A stretch of DNA of 64,000 nucleotides from Anastrepha obliqua (GCF_027943255.1 NC_072897.1:36554044-36618043), one strand, 5' to 3'; shown: positions 33,584 to 44,867, counted from the stretch's first letter. The notes: generated by a model from the sequence alone, not told the origin. Program-made: numbers and translations.

Positions 33584-33901
33584 TTGACATTGTATTGTAT
33601 GCAGAGTTGGGTGTGTGTACGGTGAAAGTAAGTAAATTTTAGCATAAATATAACGCAAATAGCACAATAACACGATGTTGCTGTTTGGGCACTGAACAAT
33701 AATGTGAAACACTGTAACCACTTTGTAAATATAAACAGTCGAGGAGCGTTGGTGACCGTTCGCGGTGAATGCTTGTCGGTGACTGCCAATGTAAATATAT
33801 TATATATTGCGCGTGTATAAGAAAGAGTTAGAGCAATACATTTGTATACTGAAAATCGAGAGATCGGTTGGAAGTACAGCGGTCAACCGTTTAACAGTAA
33901 G

Positions 33902-34251
33902 AGTATAAATAATTTCCGATTGAATAGTAGTAGTGAATTAAGCCTTTTTATAATATATTAGTTTTTTTTTGGTGAATTATTAACCAAAAGCCATGTCATA
34001 ACAAAAAAAAAAGTTGTTTTGTTTCAATTAAGATTAAGTAGTTACTATTTTGTAAATGGAAGATTTTTACTTTTTGCTGACTTTGAAAGTGGTGTACGTC
34101 TTTATGAAATCATTAAAATAATACATTTTTATAAATAAAAAAGCAAAAACAAAAAACTACATCATACATTTAAATTAATATAATGCTAACAAAAAACAAA
34201 ACTAATGTAATAACATTGTTCCATTCAGTTGTGAGTTACAGGGTGTTAACC
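33902..34251. other. unassigned AT-rich sequence right of the solo LTR
   Basis: No coding region was seen. GAAAGTGGTGTACGTC near 34084 resembles motifs near 2908 and 3066, so this may be the other end of the transposon in which the solo LTR lies. Confidence 0.35.
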
Positions 34252-34464
34252 ATGGGAGACAAAAAACAGAAGTTTCGGTACATTTCACAGTTTTTCTTTG
34301 ATAAAAGTAAAAATGCAAACCAGGGCGCTGAAATTGTGAATGGTGTTTATGGTGTCGATGCTGCAACAGCTAACAATGTTAGTAGTCGTAGCATCGCCCA
34401 GGAGCCAAAGATGGACCATAAAACAGTTTTAAACCACTTGCGCAAAAAATTTTCGCAAAAATAA
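34252..34464 (+). pseudogene. mariner transposase N-terminal fragment, internally deleted
   Basis: It starts MGDKKQKFRYISQFFFDKSK with EIVNGVYGVDAATAN, the first helix-turn-helix of mariner transposases. It then jumps to VSSRSIAQEPKMDHKTVLNH, the second helix-turn-helix. About 50 residues between them and all of the catalytic part are missing. The inverted repeats were not identified. Confidence 0.7.
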
Positions 34465-34499
34465 TGTATTTTTTTTTCCAGTCCGCAATATTTAAAGAG

Positions 34500-34711
34500 A
34501 TGTATTGTTTGTTGCGATTAAGAAAACATGTTCAGCATCCATGCACCCGCAATCGGAAGGAATGGTTAAAAGATTCCGCCATACTCCAGAGGAGCACTTA
34601 CGAATGGTAGTTGGAAAGTGCCACCGAAATTGGAAAAAACACATCCAAAAGCTTCTGCTGGCCTATAGCTCAGCTGTACATGAAACTACTGGCCAATCCC
34701 CCGCTAGACCA
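34500..34711 (+). pseudogene. Ty3/gypsy integrase fragment
   Basis: The frame at 34505-34711 reads MHPQSEGMVKRFRHTPEEHL and LLLAYSSAVHETTGQSP. This matches the end of the integrase core of mdg1/412-like elements, where the catalytic glutamate corresponds to the E of GMVER; here the motif is GMVKR, so that residue is lost. It is an isolated fragment, cut on the right by the Jockey-like 3' end at 34712. Confidence 0.7.
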
Positions 34712-37490
34712 TGTTGTTGTTGTAGCAGCTTACTAAACCCTATCAGTGTAATGTATTTACCGTCTTCGTTTAGCTCATCTAATGGTAGGCCCAGGAAACT
34801 TGCTGTTTCGACAGGTTGGGTCCGGAAGGAGAGGTATGCTGGGTTGGTAGGTTTGATGGGGCATGTGAAAAGGTTACGCTAAAGCTATAGGTGGTGCTTG
34901 GACTCCGATTACGGCATTTAGGGGTCAGGAATTTAGGATAAGGGATTTATTTCTGTCTAAATACTGTCCGATCCAGCAGCTGTAGGTTCATTTTGTCCTG
35001 GATCTCGTCAGAATAGTTTAAGAGATGTTTCCTGACGTGCCTGGGAGGCGGTCCAGGTCACCAGACAGGCGCAGAATAGTTTCAAACCGCCTGGCCAATT
35101 GCTTTAAAAGTCGTCAGCAACACTTTGCCTTTGCCGCAAGTTATGCCGGCTAGCGAGATGAGGTTGCGGTTTTGGACTTTAGTAGCAATTGCGGTTGTAT
35201 GCGAAGAAAGGGAGAGCTAACTATGGAAGGTAACCCCCAAAATTTTGTGGGTATGTCGGTTTTGGTGTGTTATGAGACTTTAACCTTAAGCTCCTTTGTC
35301 CAGTCGGTAAAAAGGGTCGCCGTGGACTTAGTGAGAAATTTTGAGATCTCTTGCAGTGAAAAAGCGAGAAAGACTGGTGAGGTAGACGTTTTCTATGCAC
35401 GCAGGTCTTCGATGTTATTGCCCGACGCCATTATTGAACAATTATCAGCATAGAAGACCAGGAAGACTCTCTCTGGTAGATATGTAGAAGTAGAAAAGCA
35501 AGAGCGATAGGACACCAACCTGCGGAACACCTTGCTTTATCCTCCTCTGCCTTGAGTTTTGGTCTCGAAAAATGACTGCAAAGTGCCGACCACTTCAGAC
35601 CCGGCGGGAGTGTAGACTGTATAATATCAGCTAGTAGCGTGGAGTGGCTGACTGTATCGCAAGCCTTTTTCAGGCCCAACGTTACTAGAACAGTACTCTT
35701 GCAGGGGCGGTTTTGGTTAAGCCCGGGGGTAATTTGGGTTTTATGGCGGTGGGTGCTGTGATGGTGCTGTACACTCTTGGGAATCCATGCTGATGTGTGG
35801 CTGGGGTCAGATGTTTCGTGTAGAGTGGGAGTAGGAGGGCTGTAAGTGTCTTCACAACTGGGGATAGGAGTCATCGGACGATAAAATTACTCTTGGCTGG
35901 AAGGTTTCAGTAGTGGGACCACTCTCATTATTTTGCACTTTTCAGGAATTATGAGAGTTGCCATAGATAAGTTGAATACCCTCCTAATGGAACCAAGTGG
36001 CTTTTCAGCATCAGTATGTTAAGTCAGGACCGATGACTTTGGGCGCTTTAGCTTTATTGATGGCCCCCTGAAACTCATCACTGGAGAAAGTAAGTGGCGC
36101 GCTAATGCGCCGCAGTTTATGCAGCCTGATGAAACAACGCTTGGATCTGTCGAACGGAAGATGCAATATAAATTTCCGGCTAAAATATCTGACGCATCTC
36201 TTTTGATCCAACGAAGTGCAACCACTGAAGGTGTCTGCCACCTTATCGTTGTGCTTCGTCGGGTTCGAAAGGGACCTGACGGGGGATCACAGCTTTCTCA
36301 TACCAGTGGTAAAGTTAAAGGCTTTTATATCCTCTTCTCATTTGGTCCGCTTATCCTGAGTGACCACTTGCTGAATCTCCAAATTGAGATCTCTTATGCG
36401 GGGATCCCCGGGATCGCTCTGGTGTATGTGGTCACGCTAGGTAGCTAAAACGACTGCTTCAGCTGGTAAATTAGGACGAATGTACTTGAGCCTTCCAGCG
36501 GAGATGAAGCGGGCCGCAGCAGCTGTGAGCACCTTGCGGAATGCACGTTCGCCTGCACGCACATCAGTGGAGATATGAAAGGCGGCGAAGGTATCTTCGG
36601 TGAATTCTAAAGCTAGGGATAGCACAGGTCACCAGATCATGCTATTTATCAGACCAGCGCTAGTAATTGTTATGTTTGGCGAGCCACTGCAATTGTCCAT
36701 TACCCTGATGGGGGCGTCGTCGTTCACTGTGAAGAATGTCGAATCGTCTATCTGATCTGCAAAATGCTGTTTCCCACGATCATTTAGTAGGCTTGAATGT
36801 CAAAGATCGTGATGCGCATTAAAGTCACCTACTACCGACTGGTTTTTACCTCGGATTAACGAACGAGTTTCAGGGTGATGTCCTGTTGAGCAGTAGGTAT
36901 GTTAAGCTATATCCTAACATTCTAAGGTGCTGTCCCTACGATCGATGATTTTATCGATAGGACGATACTGCCCTGTGGGGTGAACTATTAACGCTAGGCC
37001 ATCACCAGCGTTCCGCTCGTGATCTTGTTTATACACGTTATAGCCATCTCTGGTTATAGGGGAGGATTATCTAATCGATATTGCTCGTGAGTCCATTGCA
37101 GTTAAATTGTAGGAGCTTAAAGCTCCTCGCTATGACTGCTGTAGTATGGGGTGTAAGGACGCGCGAGGTTGTCTTCGTCGTCCCCGCTGTGCAATCTGCT
37201 ATTGTTGTTGCGGTGGTAGGCGTCCGCGCCACAGTGGGCGGTTGCGGGTACAGAGCTCTACAGCAGGGAGGAATGTAGTCATATGCCCAATCTCGGGTGG
37301 TGCGTAGGCCGAGGTACCTCCAAGAATGGCGCCAGCGATTACAGGAATTGCATTTGGCTGATGCCAGGTTCCGAGGTATTCTGGGTTGATACGGAACAGA
37401 CTGTACGGGGGACCAAGAGCTGCAAATTTGTCCCCGCACTAGGGTTGGAGCAAGAAGTTTTGGGGTAGGTGTATGTTGAGGGAGTTGTGT
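34712..37490 (-). pseudogene. Jockey-like non-LTR element copy A, internally decayed
   Basis: The minus-strand 3' end is a CTACAACAACAACA tract at 34712-34725, preceded by ETASFLGLPLDEL. Upstream come RT (35874-35431: QNRPCKSTVLVTLGLKKACD, ending in VFYADNCSIMA where YADD has become YADN), the linker (36241-36011; 36625-36437: GERAFRKVLTAAAARFISAG), the endonuclease (VVGDFNAHHDL near 36810) and the ORF2 start (FKLLQFNCNGLTSNID at 37439-37071). It shares extended similarity with copy B in inverted orientation. Many stops are present. Confidence 0.8.
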
Positions 37491-38071
37491 TGCTCTGATG
37501 AGCTCCTAGAAACCGTTGAGTTTTGCTTTGGGAGGCAGATAGTAGTATTTGGAACAGACTTGCTGCATAGATCTGCTCTTGTGACGACAGATGAAGTGTA
37601 AGGTACGATGCACTAGACGCGGCTAGCTTACTGGGGCGACAGCCCTTGGTCGGTAAAATCCCGAGTCATTCCGGTTACCTAGACCATCTGTGGAAGCGCT
37701 TTAAGTCTTCCGGGAACTTAGCATTCGGAAGGGGTGCAATGACGATAGTAGTCATTAGAAAATACTGCAGGGTGGCAGGGATGAACTACACCATCATATG
37801 ACGCAAAATTGTGAGCTCCCCAAGACTTAGCAAAGACAATTTTTTGCTTCTTTGTTACCCTCAAATACTACAGGTGCCTTTCCAAAACTGCTGGGGAAGG
37901 TCCAGACAAAAAGTTGTAATGTTGCTGCCGTCGCGCGCGTCCCAGGTGGTGGATAGGGAAGCCCTGGCCACATAATAGGGAGTAGTCCCGAACAAAAACC
38001 GAAATGGTAATGGAAAACTATGGATTAATTACTCCAGGAGGAACCCACACACGTGGCAATCCACCCGCTAT
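37491..38071. other. unassigned; probable LOA-like 5' UTR and other scraps
   Basis: No coding frame was seen. A stretch near 37640-37700 (AATCCCGAGTCATTCCGGTT) resembles non-LTR 3'-end sequence. 37880-38070 reads like the untranslated 5' region of the element starting at 38072. Assignment is weak. Confidence 0.35.
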
Positions 38072-39431
38072 GGCGGCAAGGGCATGGATTCTGGAGGCCC
38101 CAACCATTACCCAAATCTCTCAGCTCTACGAGCGAGAGCGCATCCTGGAGGAGTAGGGGATTGCTATAGCAATCTCCTCTTCTTCAGGGACGGAAAAACG
38201 TTTCTCAGTTTCGGAGGGCCTGAGTTGTGCTTCGGTGGCGGCACGACCTCCCAAAGAAGCCGGAAATCGAAGAGCGTGGCAAGAAGGGAAAGAAGAAAGG
38301 GCGGGCAAGGCTCATGCGGGAGAAATCCTCATGTGGCTCTGTCAGCGCTTCTGCGTCTGTGTCCTACAAAAGGCCTCGATCGGCGCAAGTGACACTGGCG
38401 CTCCCTAATTGTCTCGCTCTCGACGTTAGCAGAGGAAGACGGTGGCTGAAAGCAGAACACTTCCCTGCCCTGAGGCTGATGCTGATATCCGCGCCACGAC
38501 CCCTCAATGTACGACCGTGATATCGGCGTCAGCCAATGTGGCGGGCGATGGTTCTACTGAGCCGCTGTCTAACCGCCGCCTCGACAACAAATCCAACCCA
38601 GCTGTCTGCCCGGCGAAAATTTCGTCATTAGAGAATGGCGAGCTGGATCTTCGCCCGAGCGGCCAAGACATCCAACAGCGATAAGGCTGCTGGCTCACGA
38701 CCTGTGGCTGTGATCGGAAAACTAGGGCCTGACCATCAGTTGACTGATGCAGAAATTAAATATTGCAAAAGCCGGCTGATGCGCTGGGTTGTTGCCTCCG
38801 CTACTGAAACCAACGCAAAAGGCTATGAGACGAAGGACGGCACCATAAGGGGGACGTGCGCGTCTCTGGCTAACTTAGAGTGGATCAGGACCGCTGTTAG
38901 TAACGTGCCCCCATGGGTACCACTAGCTTCGCGGTCTACAGCGAGGAGAGCGTATCGTTCAGGAAGGCCATCTGCTGGATTCCGGATCCCGATCTGTCCA
39001 CAGCGGATTTTCTGTCCTGCTTGCGTGCCCAGAATCCAGGCATCAACACCAGGCTTTGGCGAATCCTCTCGCACACAAAGAGTAGCCACAGGGAAGGAAA
39101 GCAAGGGACTTCCCTTGTGATGCGAGTGGATGAGGCCAGTGTTTATGTCATGGGATCTCGGTACCGGAACCGTCTGAGTCTCTTCTTTGGGACTTTCACC
39201 TTCCATGTCTATTCCAAATGAGAAGCTCAGACTGTGGTTCTTGTAGCTACCGTCCCTTGACGGTGACACAGATTAATTTGCAGCATTCTAAAGCCGCTAC
39301 CGCACTCCTAAGTAGACGGCTTACCCAGCTGCCCTCATTACCTCATATATCCACAGTGCAAGAGCCCTGGGTCTTTAGGGGCCGCTTCTGTGGTTTAAGC
39401 AAGTAGAAAGGGGGCACGGTATTATATGACA
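38072..39431 (+). pseudogene. LOA-like ORF1 and ORF2 start, 5' fragment
   Basis: Successive frames give an ORF1: a basic and serine-rich N-terminus, then ASLANLEWIRTAVSNVPPWV, and in the next frame CWIPDPDLSTADFLSCLRAQ, similar in layout to the ORF1 of LOA element 1. ORF2 begins at about 39255 with VTQINLQHSKAATALLSRRL and VQEPWVFRGRFCGLSK. Homology stops at about 39431, where Jockey-like endonuclease sequence begins. At least four frame breaks are present. Confidence 0.65.
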
Positions 39432-42400
39432 GTAAGGTCGACCAGATAGTTGACTTTATGCACCAAGCTGCTAGCGTCCTCCCTGATCACCACGGATGGC
39501 TATAACGTGCACAGATATGATCGCGAGCGAGACAATGGAGGTGGCCTAGCGTTCATAGTCCACCACACAGTGCAGTAGCGTGTCATTGACGAAGTCATCG
39601 ACTGCAGGGACAGCACTTTAGAATGTCAAGGTCCGGTCAGACGATACCGAGCTCGAAATCTTTAATATTTACATACCCCCTGCCACCTGCTGCCCGGCAG
39701 GATATATCCCTGATGTAGGTGCGCTCGTAACAGGTAAAACCCGACTGATTGTAGGTAACTTCAATGCGCATCTCGATCTTTGATATTCAAGCCTGCCAAA
39801 TGATCGTAGTGGACAACTACTGACAGAACAGATAGACGATTCGACATTCGGCACTGTGAACGACGACGCCCCCATCAGGGTAGTGGGAAATTGGAGCAGC
39901 TCGCCTGATATAACAATAGTTAGCGCTGGTCTGATAAATAGCATAACCTAGTGACCTATGCTATCGCTTGCATCAGACCACTTGCCCATTATCGTCTCGA
40001 CTGAGAGACCTGCCGATATCGCTTCGGCGAATCACCGATCCTATATTAATTTTACCAAATCTAATTGGGCCGGCTTCGCGGAATTCATCGAAGACGCCTT
40101 CGCCGCTCTTCCCATCCCCGCTGATATGCGCGCAGGAGAACGCGCATTCCGCAAGGTGCTCACAGCTGCTGCGGCTCGCTTCATCCCCGCTGGAAGGATC
40201 CGCGACATACGTCCTAATTTCCCAGCTGAAGCAGCCAGTTCAGCAAACGAGCGTGACGAGCGCATAAGGGATTTCAATTTGGAGATCCGGCAACTGGTAG
40301 ATCAACACAAGCGGACCAAATGGGTTGGGCACCTCAAGACCTGTAATTTTACCACTGGTGTGAGTAAGCTCTGGTCCACCATTAGGTCCCTGTCGAACCC
40401 GACGAAACACAACGACAAGGTGGCTATCACCTCCCACGGTTGCACTTCGTCGGCCCCAAGAGATGGGCGAGCTATTTTAGCCGAGTTTTTACACTGCATC
40501 CTCTGGCCGACAAAACCAAGCGTCGCGCCACCAGACGGCTGCGCAAGCTGACGAACGACAGTGCGCCACTTGCTTTCTCCAGCGATGAGGTGGGCCATCA
40601 ATAAAGCGAAATCAAGAAAAGCCATTGGCCCTGACGGATTGAACACTCTGATGCTGAAGCACCTGGGACCATTGGAAGTAGGATTTCTCAAAAGGGTCTT
40701 CAATCTGTCCTTGACCACTCTCACTATCCCTGACAATTAGAAAGCAGAGAGAGCGGTCCTACTACTGAAAGCTTGGAAACCCGCCAACCAAGGGGAGTCT
40801 TATCGTCCGATAACTCTCCTTTCCCCAATTGTGAAGACACTTGAAGCCCTATTACTCACCCTCTTCTTCTTTATTAGCCACGTTCGACGGTTTCTACCCA
40901 ATGGCGTTATGTAACCTATACATCTCAAACGGGAGAAGGTTGATAGGCACCATTCCCGTTATCACATGGATTGCGTCATCTGAGACAGTGCGATAGGCAC
41001 CGGCTACTCGCAGGGCGCCAAGTCTATATGTTGCTCATATGTGTTGGAGCTACAATGGCTTCGTGTTTAAAATTTGGTGCTGCATACAGAATCACTGAGC
41101 TCGTGACTGTTAACAGGAGTCTCCGAATACTTGCGCGAGGGCTGCCAATATTAGGCATTAGTCTAGTCAACGCGTTATTTATTCTTACGGCTTTTTCACT
41201 GACTGACTGTAAATGATGCTTAAAGGTCATTTTCGAGTCAATGAGTACTCCCAGATATTTGATATATGGCTGCGGCCTTATATCATGGTCAGCTACCGTA
41301 ATCACTAACTCTTCACGTACCCGTCGTGTTGTCAGTAATACGACTTCAGTTTTTTGAGCTGCAAGTTCTAACTTCATATTTTTAAGCCAAAGGCTTTCCA
41401 AAAGCACTCTGCCATCTCTGATAGTACGCGTACTTCCCCAGGTAGTAGACCAGGCATTGAAATCGCCAGCTAAAAGTACTGGATGCTTGCCACGTGCTTC
41501 AAATGCCAATGCTGTCAGCATTCGTTCATATTATTCTGTAGTGAGGCTCGGTGGGGCATAACAACCGAAGAAATAGATGCTTTTCGTCCTAACCCATGTA
41601 AAGCCGTGTTTAGCAGTCATCATTTTGCTCTGCAACTTAATATGTCCCATTGTCCAAATCGCCGACTTGTTTGGACCATCCGACCTCCAGGAATAACCAT
41701 CAATGTTTTGATATTGCTCGGATATAAGTGCAATATCTATTTTGTGCTCTTGCATGGTCTACAGTTTGACAGTGCTTGAGATTAAACTTTAAAACCCTCA
41801 TTGGATGGCTTCTCTTCGCGCCTTTTTAGCTAACGGACATTTGTAGCTGCGTGGTTCCCCTTGCACAGTGCACATTGTTCAGGATTTTTGCACGTAAGTG
41901 TCTTATGGCCTTCCTGACCACAATTCTTCTGCAGTCGTTACTTCATCCAGATCTCTGCACTATACTGTTACAGTGTGAGTTTTAACCGTCACTTTTGCTG
42001 CGGTTTTCAGATCATCTTCAATCGCTGTTTGATATCCTGATGTTTTTCCGTACGGTGCCTCTTTAAGCTCTATGATCAATTCCTGTTTAGCTGTTCTGCG
42101 GATTGCTTTTGGATCTTCTCCGAGAGTCTTGAGAGAGTCCGACGTTTTTGCCTTGCGCAGAATGTCAGCATACGTAGCATTTTCAGACTTGGATATGATT
42201 ATAGCATCAGGCCTTGTCCTCACCGATTTAGGCGGCTTCTTTTCTTTTCTTGGTTTGACAACCGTCCAGCCGGCATTTTGGTCTTGGTGTCTGTACTGTC
42301 TTTGTCTGATGAATCGCTGACTTTGCACACTTTTTTTTGCCGCAGGCGATAGTGCGTTCACGACCGGGTTACCAGTTCCTTACGTGTTAGGACTATTTCT

Positions 42401-43393
42401 TGTTTTCGTCCTTTTAACCGATTGTGTAATTATACTTTATTATTCTTTTTTGGAGTTGTCTATTGTTTCTCACACTCTTCCATGACCAGGTGCCTCTTTG
42501 CTTTAAGTTAACCGACCTTTTATATTTCATGATGCACATTGTGATGGCCTTTGCAGTGTTCCAGGAGAGAGCCAATAGCTTCTCCCAGACTTATCATTTT
42601 TATTTGTAGTGCCTTCTTTTTTTCAGTTGCACTCTTCCCTTCTCCAGCAGGTTTTCTGATGCAGCATCCACCCACTGGTGTTTCCATCTCTTTGTTTTTT
42701 GCTCCGTTTGAGCCTCCTATGAGCCATGTTGTTGGCGTTATCACGCCGCTTTGTGGCGGTATGTCTTCGGGCCTTTTTAGTTCTCTGGCAGTGCATTTAA
42801 CTAACGGGTGCTGCATAGCCCCAGTTGCACTTGGTGTTTTTGACTCTTCATGTAGGAGCAAACTCTGAGGGGTTCTGTTCCTCCTGGCACTGAGATAAGG
42901 TCTTGGTCAGACCTTGCACCCGAAGACAGTACCAGTTGAGCTCCCCTACTCAGGAATTGGTCACCCTGGCTTTTAGTCACAAACAAACAGACATTTACCG
43001 GGAGATTATTACCACCTTCATAAGCTCCCGTCCCCCAAATGCCGTAATCGGAGTCCAACCACTACATATAGCAGATGAAGAACTCCAGCTTCCCCGTGAG
43101 ACCCGCGTAACACTGGCCCAATTACGTTCTGGCTATTGTAGCAGGTTAAACTCATACTTATTCAGAATTGACGCCAACATACCAAACATATGTCCGGCAT
43201 GTGAAGGCACTCCTCCCGACACTAACCACCTATGCCCTTTAAAACTTACTCATCTAACACCCCTCTCCCTTTGGACCCAACCTATCAAAAGAGCATGTTT
43301 TCTGGGCCTACCTTTAGATGAGCCAGACGTAAATGACCGATGATATACCCTGCACTAACAAGGCTTCTATTACTTATACAACAACAACAACGT
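39432..43393 (+). pseudogene. Jockey-like non-LTR element copy B, 5'-truncated and interrupted
   Basis: From 39432 the sequence encodes the endonuclease (VDQIVDFM, NGGGLAFIVHH, VGNFNAHLDL, SSPDITIVSAGL). At 39958-40551 it continues with SLASDHLPIIVSTERPADIA, GERAFRKVLTAAAARFIPAG and LWSTIRSLSNPTKHNDKV, then RT box YRPITLLSPIVKTLEALLL to about 40900. The central RT, including YADD, is missing. The C-terminal end is at 42960-43343 (LPRETRVTLAQLRSGYCSRL; FLGLPLDEP) and the 3' end is ACAACAACAACAACG at 43379-43393. An R1-like fragment fills the gap. Confidence 0.8.
40905..42900 (-). pseudogene. R1-like non-LTR element, internally deleted and 3'-truncated
   Basis: ORF1 begins at 42861-42520 (MLLHEESKTPSATGAMQHPL) and continues at 42361-41960 with TRPDAIIISKSENATYADIL and LIIELKEAPYGKT. 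CCHC knuckles near 41930-41840 read CGQEGHKTLTC and CALCKGNHAATNV. The endonuclease starts at 41755 (HKIDIALISEQYQN). A second frame (41521-41024) has LLAGDFNAWSTTWGS fused within 30 residues to the RT C-terminal KLELAAQKTEVVLLTTRRV and KYLGVLIDSKMTFKHHL. The palm domain is deleted. The 3' end stops at MYRLH near 40910. Confidence 0.8.
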
Positions 43394-43884
43394 TTCAAGC
43401 TGACAAAATACTCTTGCCGAAATTAGCTGTCATCGTTGAGGCTACCACAGAGCCCTTCACTATCTGGATCTGGGAGTGACCTTAGAGGCTCGCCCACAAT
43501 AAAATTCCCTGGTGTTATCACTTCTAAATCACAAGCATCCCAGAGTTATTACATAGTGGGCGGGAGATTATGCAGACCTCCACTTCAGTAAAGAGCGTGT
43601 TTAACTCTTCATAAGAGGGTGCTCCGCGAGGGGGCCACTTGGGCAATGAGTCTCTTCATTCCTGCTCCTCTCCCCCTGCTTTTGTGCTAACAACTAAGTA
43701 TTTACACTTAGGGTTGGTATGGGGGACAGGGACGTGGGGAGCAATACAGCACGAGGCCTAGCAAAGGCTGTATGCAAAGTATGTATGTCTCTCTTTAGCA
43801 TTTTTTGTGATGAAATAAGAGATGCAGAGCCTTGCTGTGGCCATGGTCACACCTCTACTGGGGCGGATGCAGGCCCCAGGGGTT
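43394..43884. other. unassigned sequence
   Basis: Lies between the Jockey-like 3' tract and the mariner end. A frame at 43719-43884 shows no recognisable domain. Confidence 0.4.
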
Positions 43885-44867
43885 GTAAAGGGTTTTCTAA
43901 TGGGAGGTGTTATTCCCGTAAAAGATCAATGGTTTCGTTGCTTGTGTGGCACGTAGCGCCGTCTTGTTGAAAATAAACGTTGTCCAGATAATATCATTGT
44001 TTAGGCCGCACCCTAATATTAAATATAAATTTTTAGCCACCCTAATGGTAACTGCGCCTACCGTTCCGACTGTTGCTAACCACCGTTTCCAGTCGCTGCA
44101 ACGTGAAGGCCGTTAACTCTGGCATTTCCCCGCCGAACAGTTAAAACGTTTACCGTGTTAAACGTTGTTCGGCGAGGTTACTTTTACTTTAACTTTACCT
44201 ATAACTTTCACTGCGATTGTACAATCAGGAGCCACCAGACGTGTCAGCCAACAGGTAATATGTTGTAAATTATAAATTACACTACTAATCATACTTAATA
44301 TAATAATACACATATGTACAATAATACGTATCGCATATATGTATATTTCTATGCACGTATCCATATGTATATCTATATATATATACTGAAATAAACTTAA
44401 AGAATATATACTGACACGCTGTGCTTTCTGTTTTTTTATATAAAATATTTCATCGGAGCGACCGTGGAGGCCCACAGTTCAAACCGCCCATTGCGTCGCA
44501 TCCGAGCGAATACAATCATCCAATTCTGGCCATAAAAAATCGTTAATCATCTTTCGATAGCGCAATCCATTCAGCGTAACTGTTGCTCTAGCTTCGAAAT
44601 TTTTCTCCAATTTATGTATTGCGGTCCGACAAGGTGTTTCACGATGACCCGAAAATGTTCGAGTTTTACGAACCGTCTCTGCCAAATTTTCAGAATTTTG
44701 ATAGTGAATTTTAATAATTCAATGCGTTGTATAAGCCTTTATCGTTCAATTTTTATTCATGCCCTAGCTTTTACTTGTCAAATATCAAAAAATGACAGCT
44801 TCAAAAGTGACATCTACCAAAATAGCCGGCTATTCAAAATAACACTCGTTATTGGAAAACCCTATAG
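43885..44867 (-). mobile_element. Tc1/mariner (rosa-like) element, deleted and carrying an insert
   Basis: The minus-strand 5' end CTATAGGGTTTTCCAATAAC at 44867 matches the other end near 43885 (GTAAAGGGTTTTCTAAT), giving inverted repeats of about 30 bp. The transposase start is in 44760-44560 (QNSENLAETVRKTRTFSGHR), then jumps to ATVTLNGLRYRKMINDFLWP and ELDD. After an insert it resumes with NVYFQQDGATCHTSNETIDL near 43985-43925 (catalytic D in QQDGA), and runs straight into the inverted repeat. Two deletions and one insertion inactivate it. The TA duplication is seen only on the right. Confidence 0.7.
43995..44510. other. unidentified insert inside the mariner, with a strong palindrome
   Basis: The insert separates two collinear transposase segments. 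It contains a near-perfect palindrome at about 44128-44178 (CCCGCCGAAC ... AACGTTTA / TAAACGTT ... GTTCGGCGAGG) and a TA-rich stretch at 44260-44400. A minus ATG near 44125 opens a short frame (MPELTAFTLQRLETVV) that I do not recognise. It may be part of an LTR element (LTR plus leader) but no pair of ends was identified. Confidence 0.45.

Larger units (their letters stand above)
4351..33788 (-). mobile_element. I-like non-LTR retrotransposon, full length but split by hAT and gypsy insertions
   Basis: The outer duplication ATGTAAATAT is at 4341-4350 and 33789-33798. Removing the hAT (8300-16022) and gypsy (16132-32409) insertions with one copy of their duplications leaves about 5.4 kb, the usual length of I elements. 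Gene order on the minus strand is a 5' UTR, ORF1 (33583-32539), a spacer holding both later insertions, then ORF2 (8270 to about 4574) with endonuclease, RT and RNase H. The 3' end has AATAAA followed by a TAA-rich tail (CAATAATAAAAATAATA) at plus 4351-4372, typical of the I clade. Both ORFs are broken. Confidence 0.85.
4049..33896. mobile_element. solo LTR (about 400 bp) split by the nested I-like insertion
   Basis: Two outer pieces, 4049-4350 and 33799-33896, together form about 400 bp. On the plus strand it starts TGTTGAGTCATG and ends ACCGTTTAACA, the TG...CA pattern of an LTR. It is bounded by the 5-bp direct repeat GTAAG (4044-4048 and 33897-33901). A second inverted copy at 49631-49887 contains both pieces joined, which shows that the I-like element inserted into this LTR. 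No internal pol region flanks it, so it is a solo LTR. A 5-bp duplication fits copia or BEL/Pao; the family is undecided. Confidence 0.7.

Noticed and set aside
35172..35453. 93-codon plus-strand ORF as host gene
   Set aside because: It lies antisense to the Jockey-like RT C-terminal region.
38823..39269. 148-codon minus-strand ORF
   Set aside because: Antisense of the LOA-like ORF1 fragment, which carries the recognisable motifs.
43719..43970. 83-codon plus-strand ORF as a gene
   Set aside because: Its right part is antisense to the mariner transposase and inverted repeat; the left part shows no domain.
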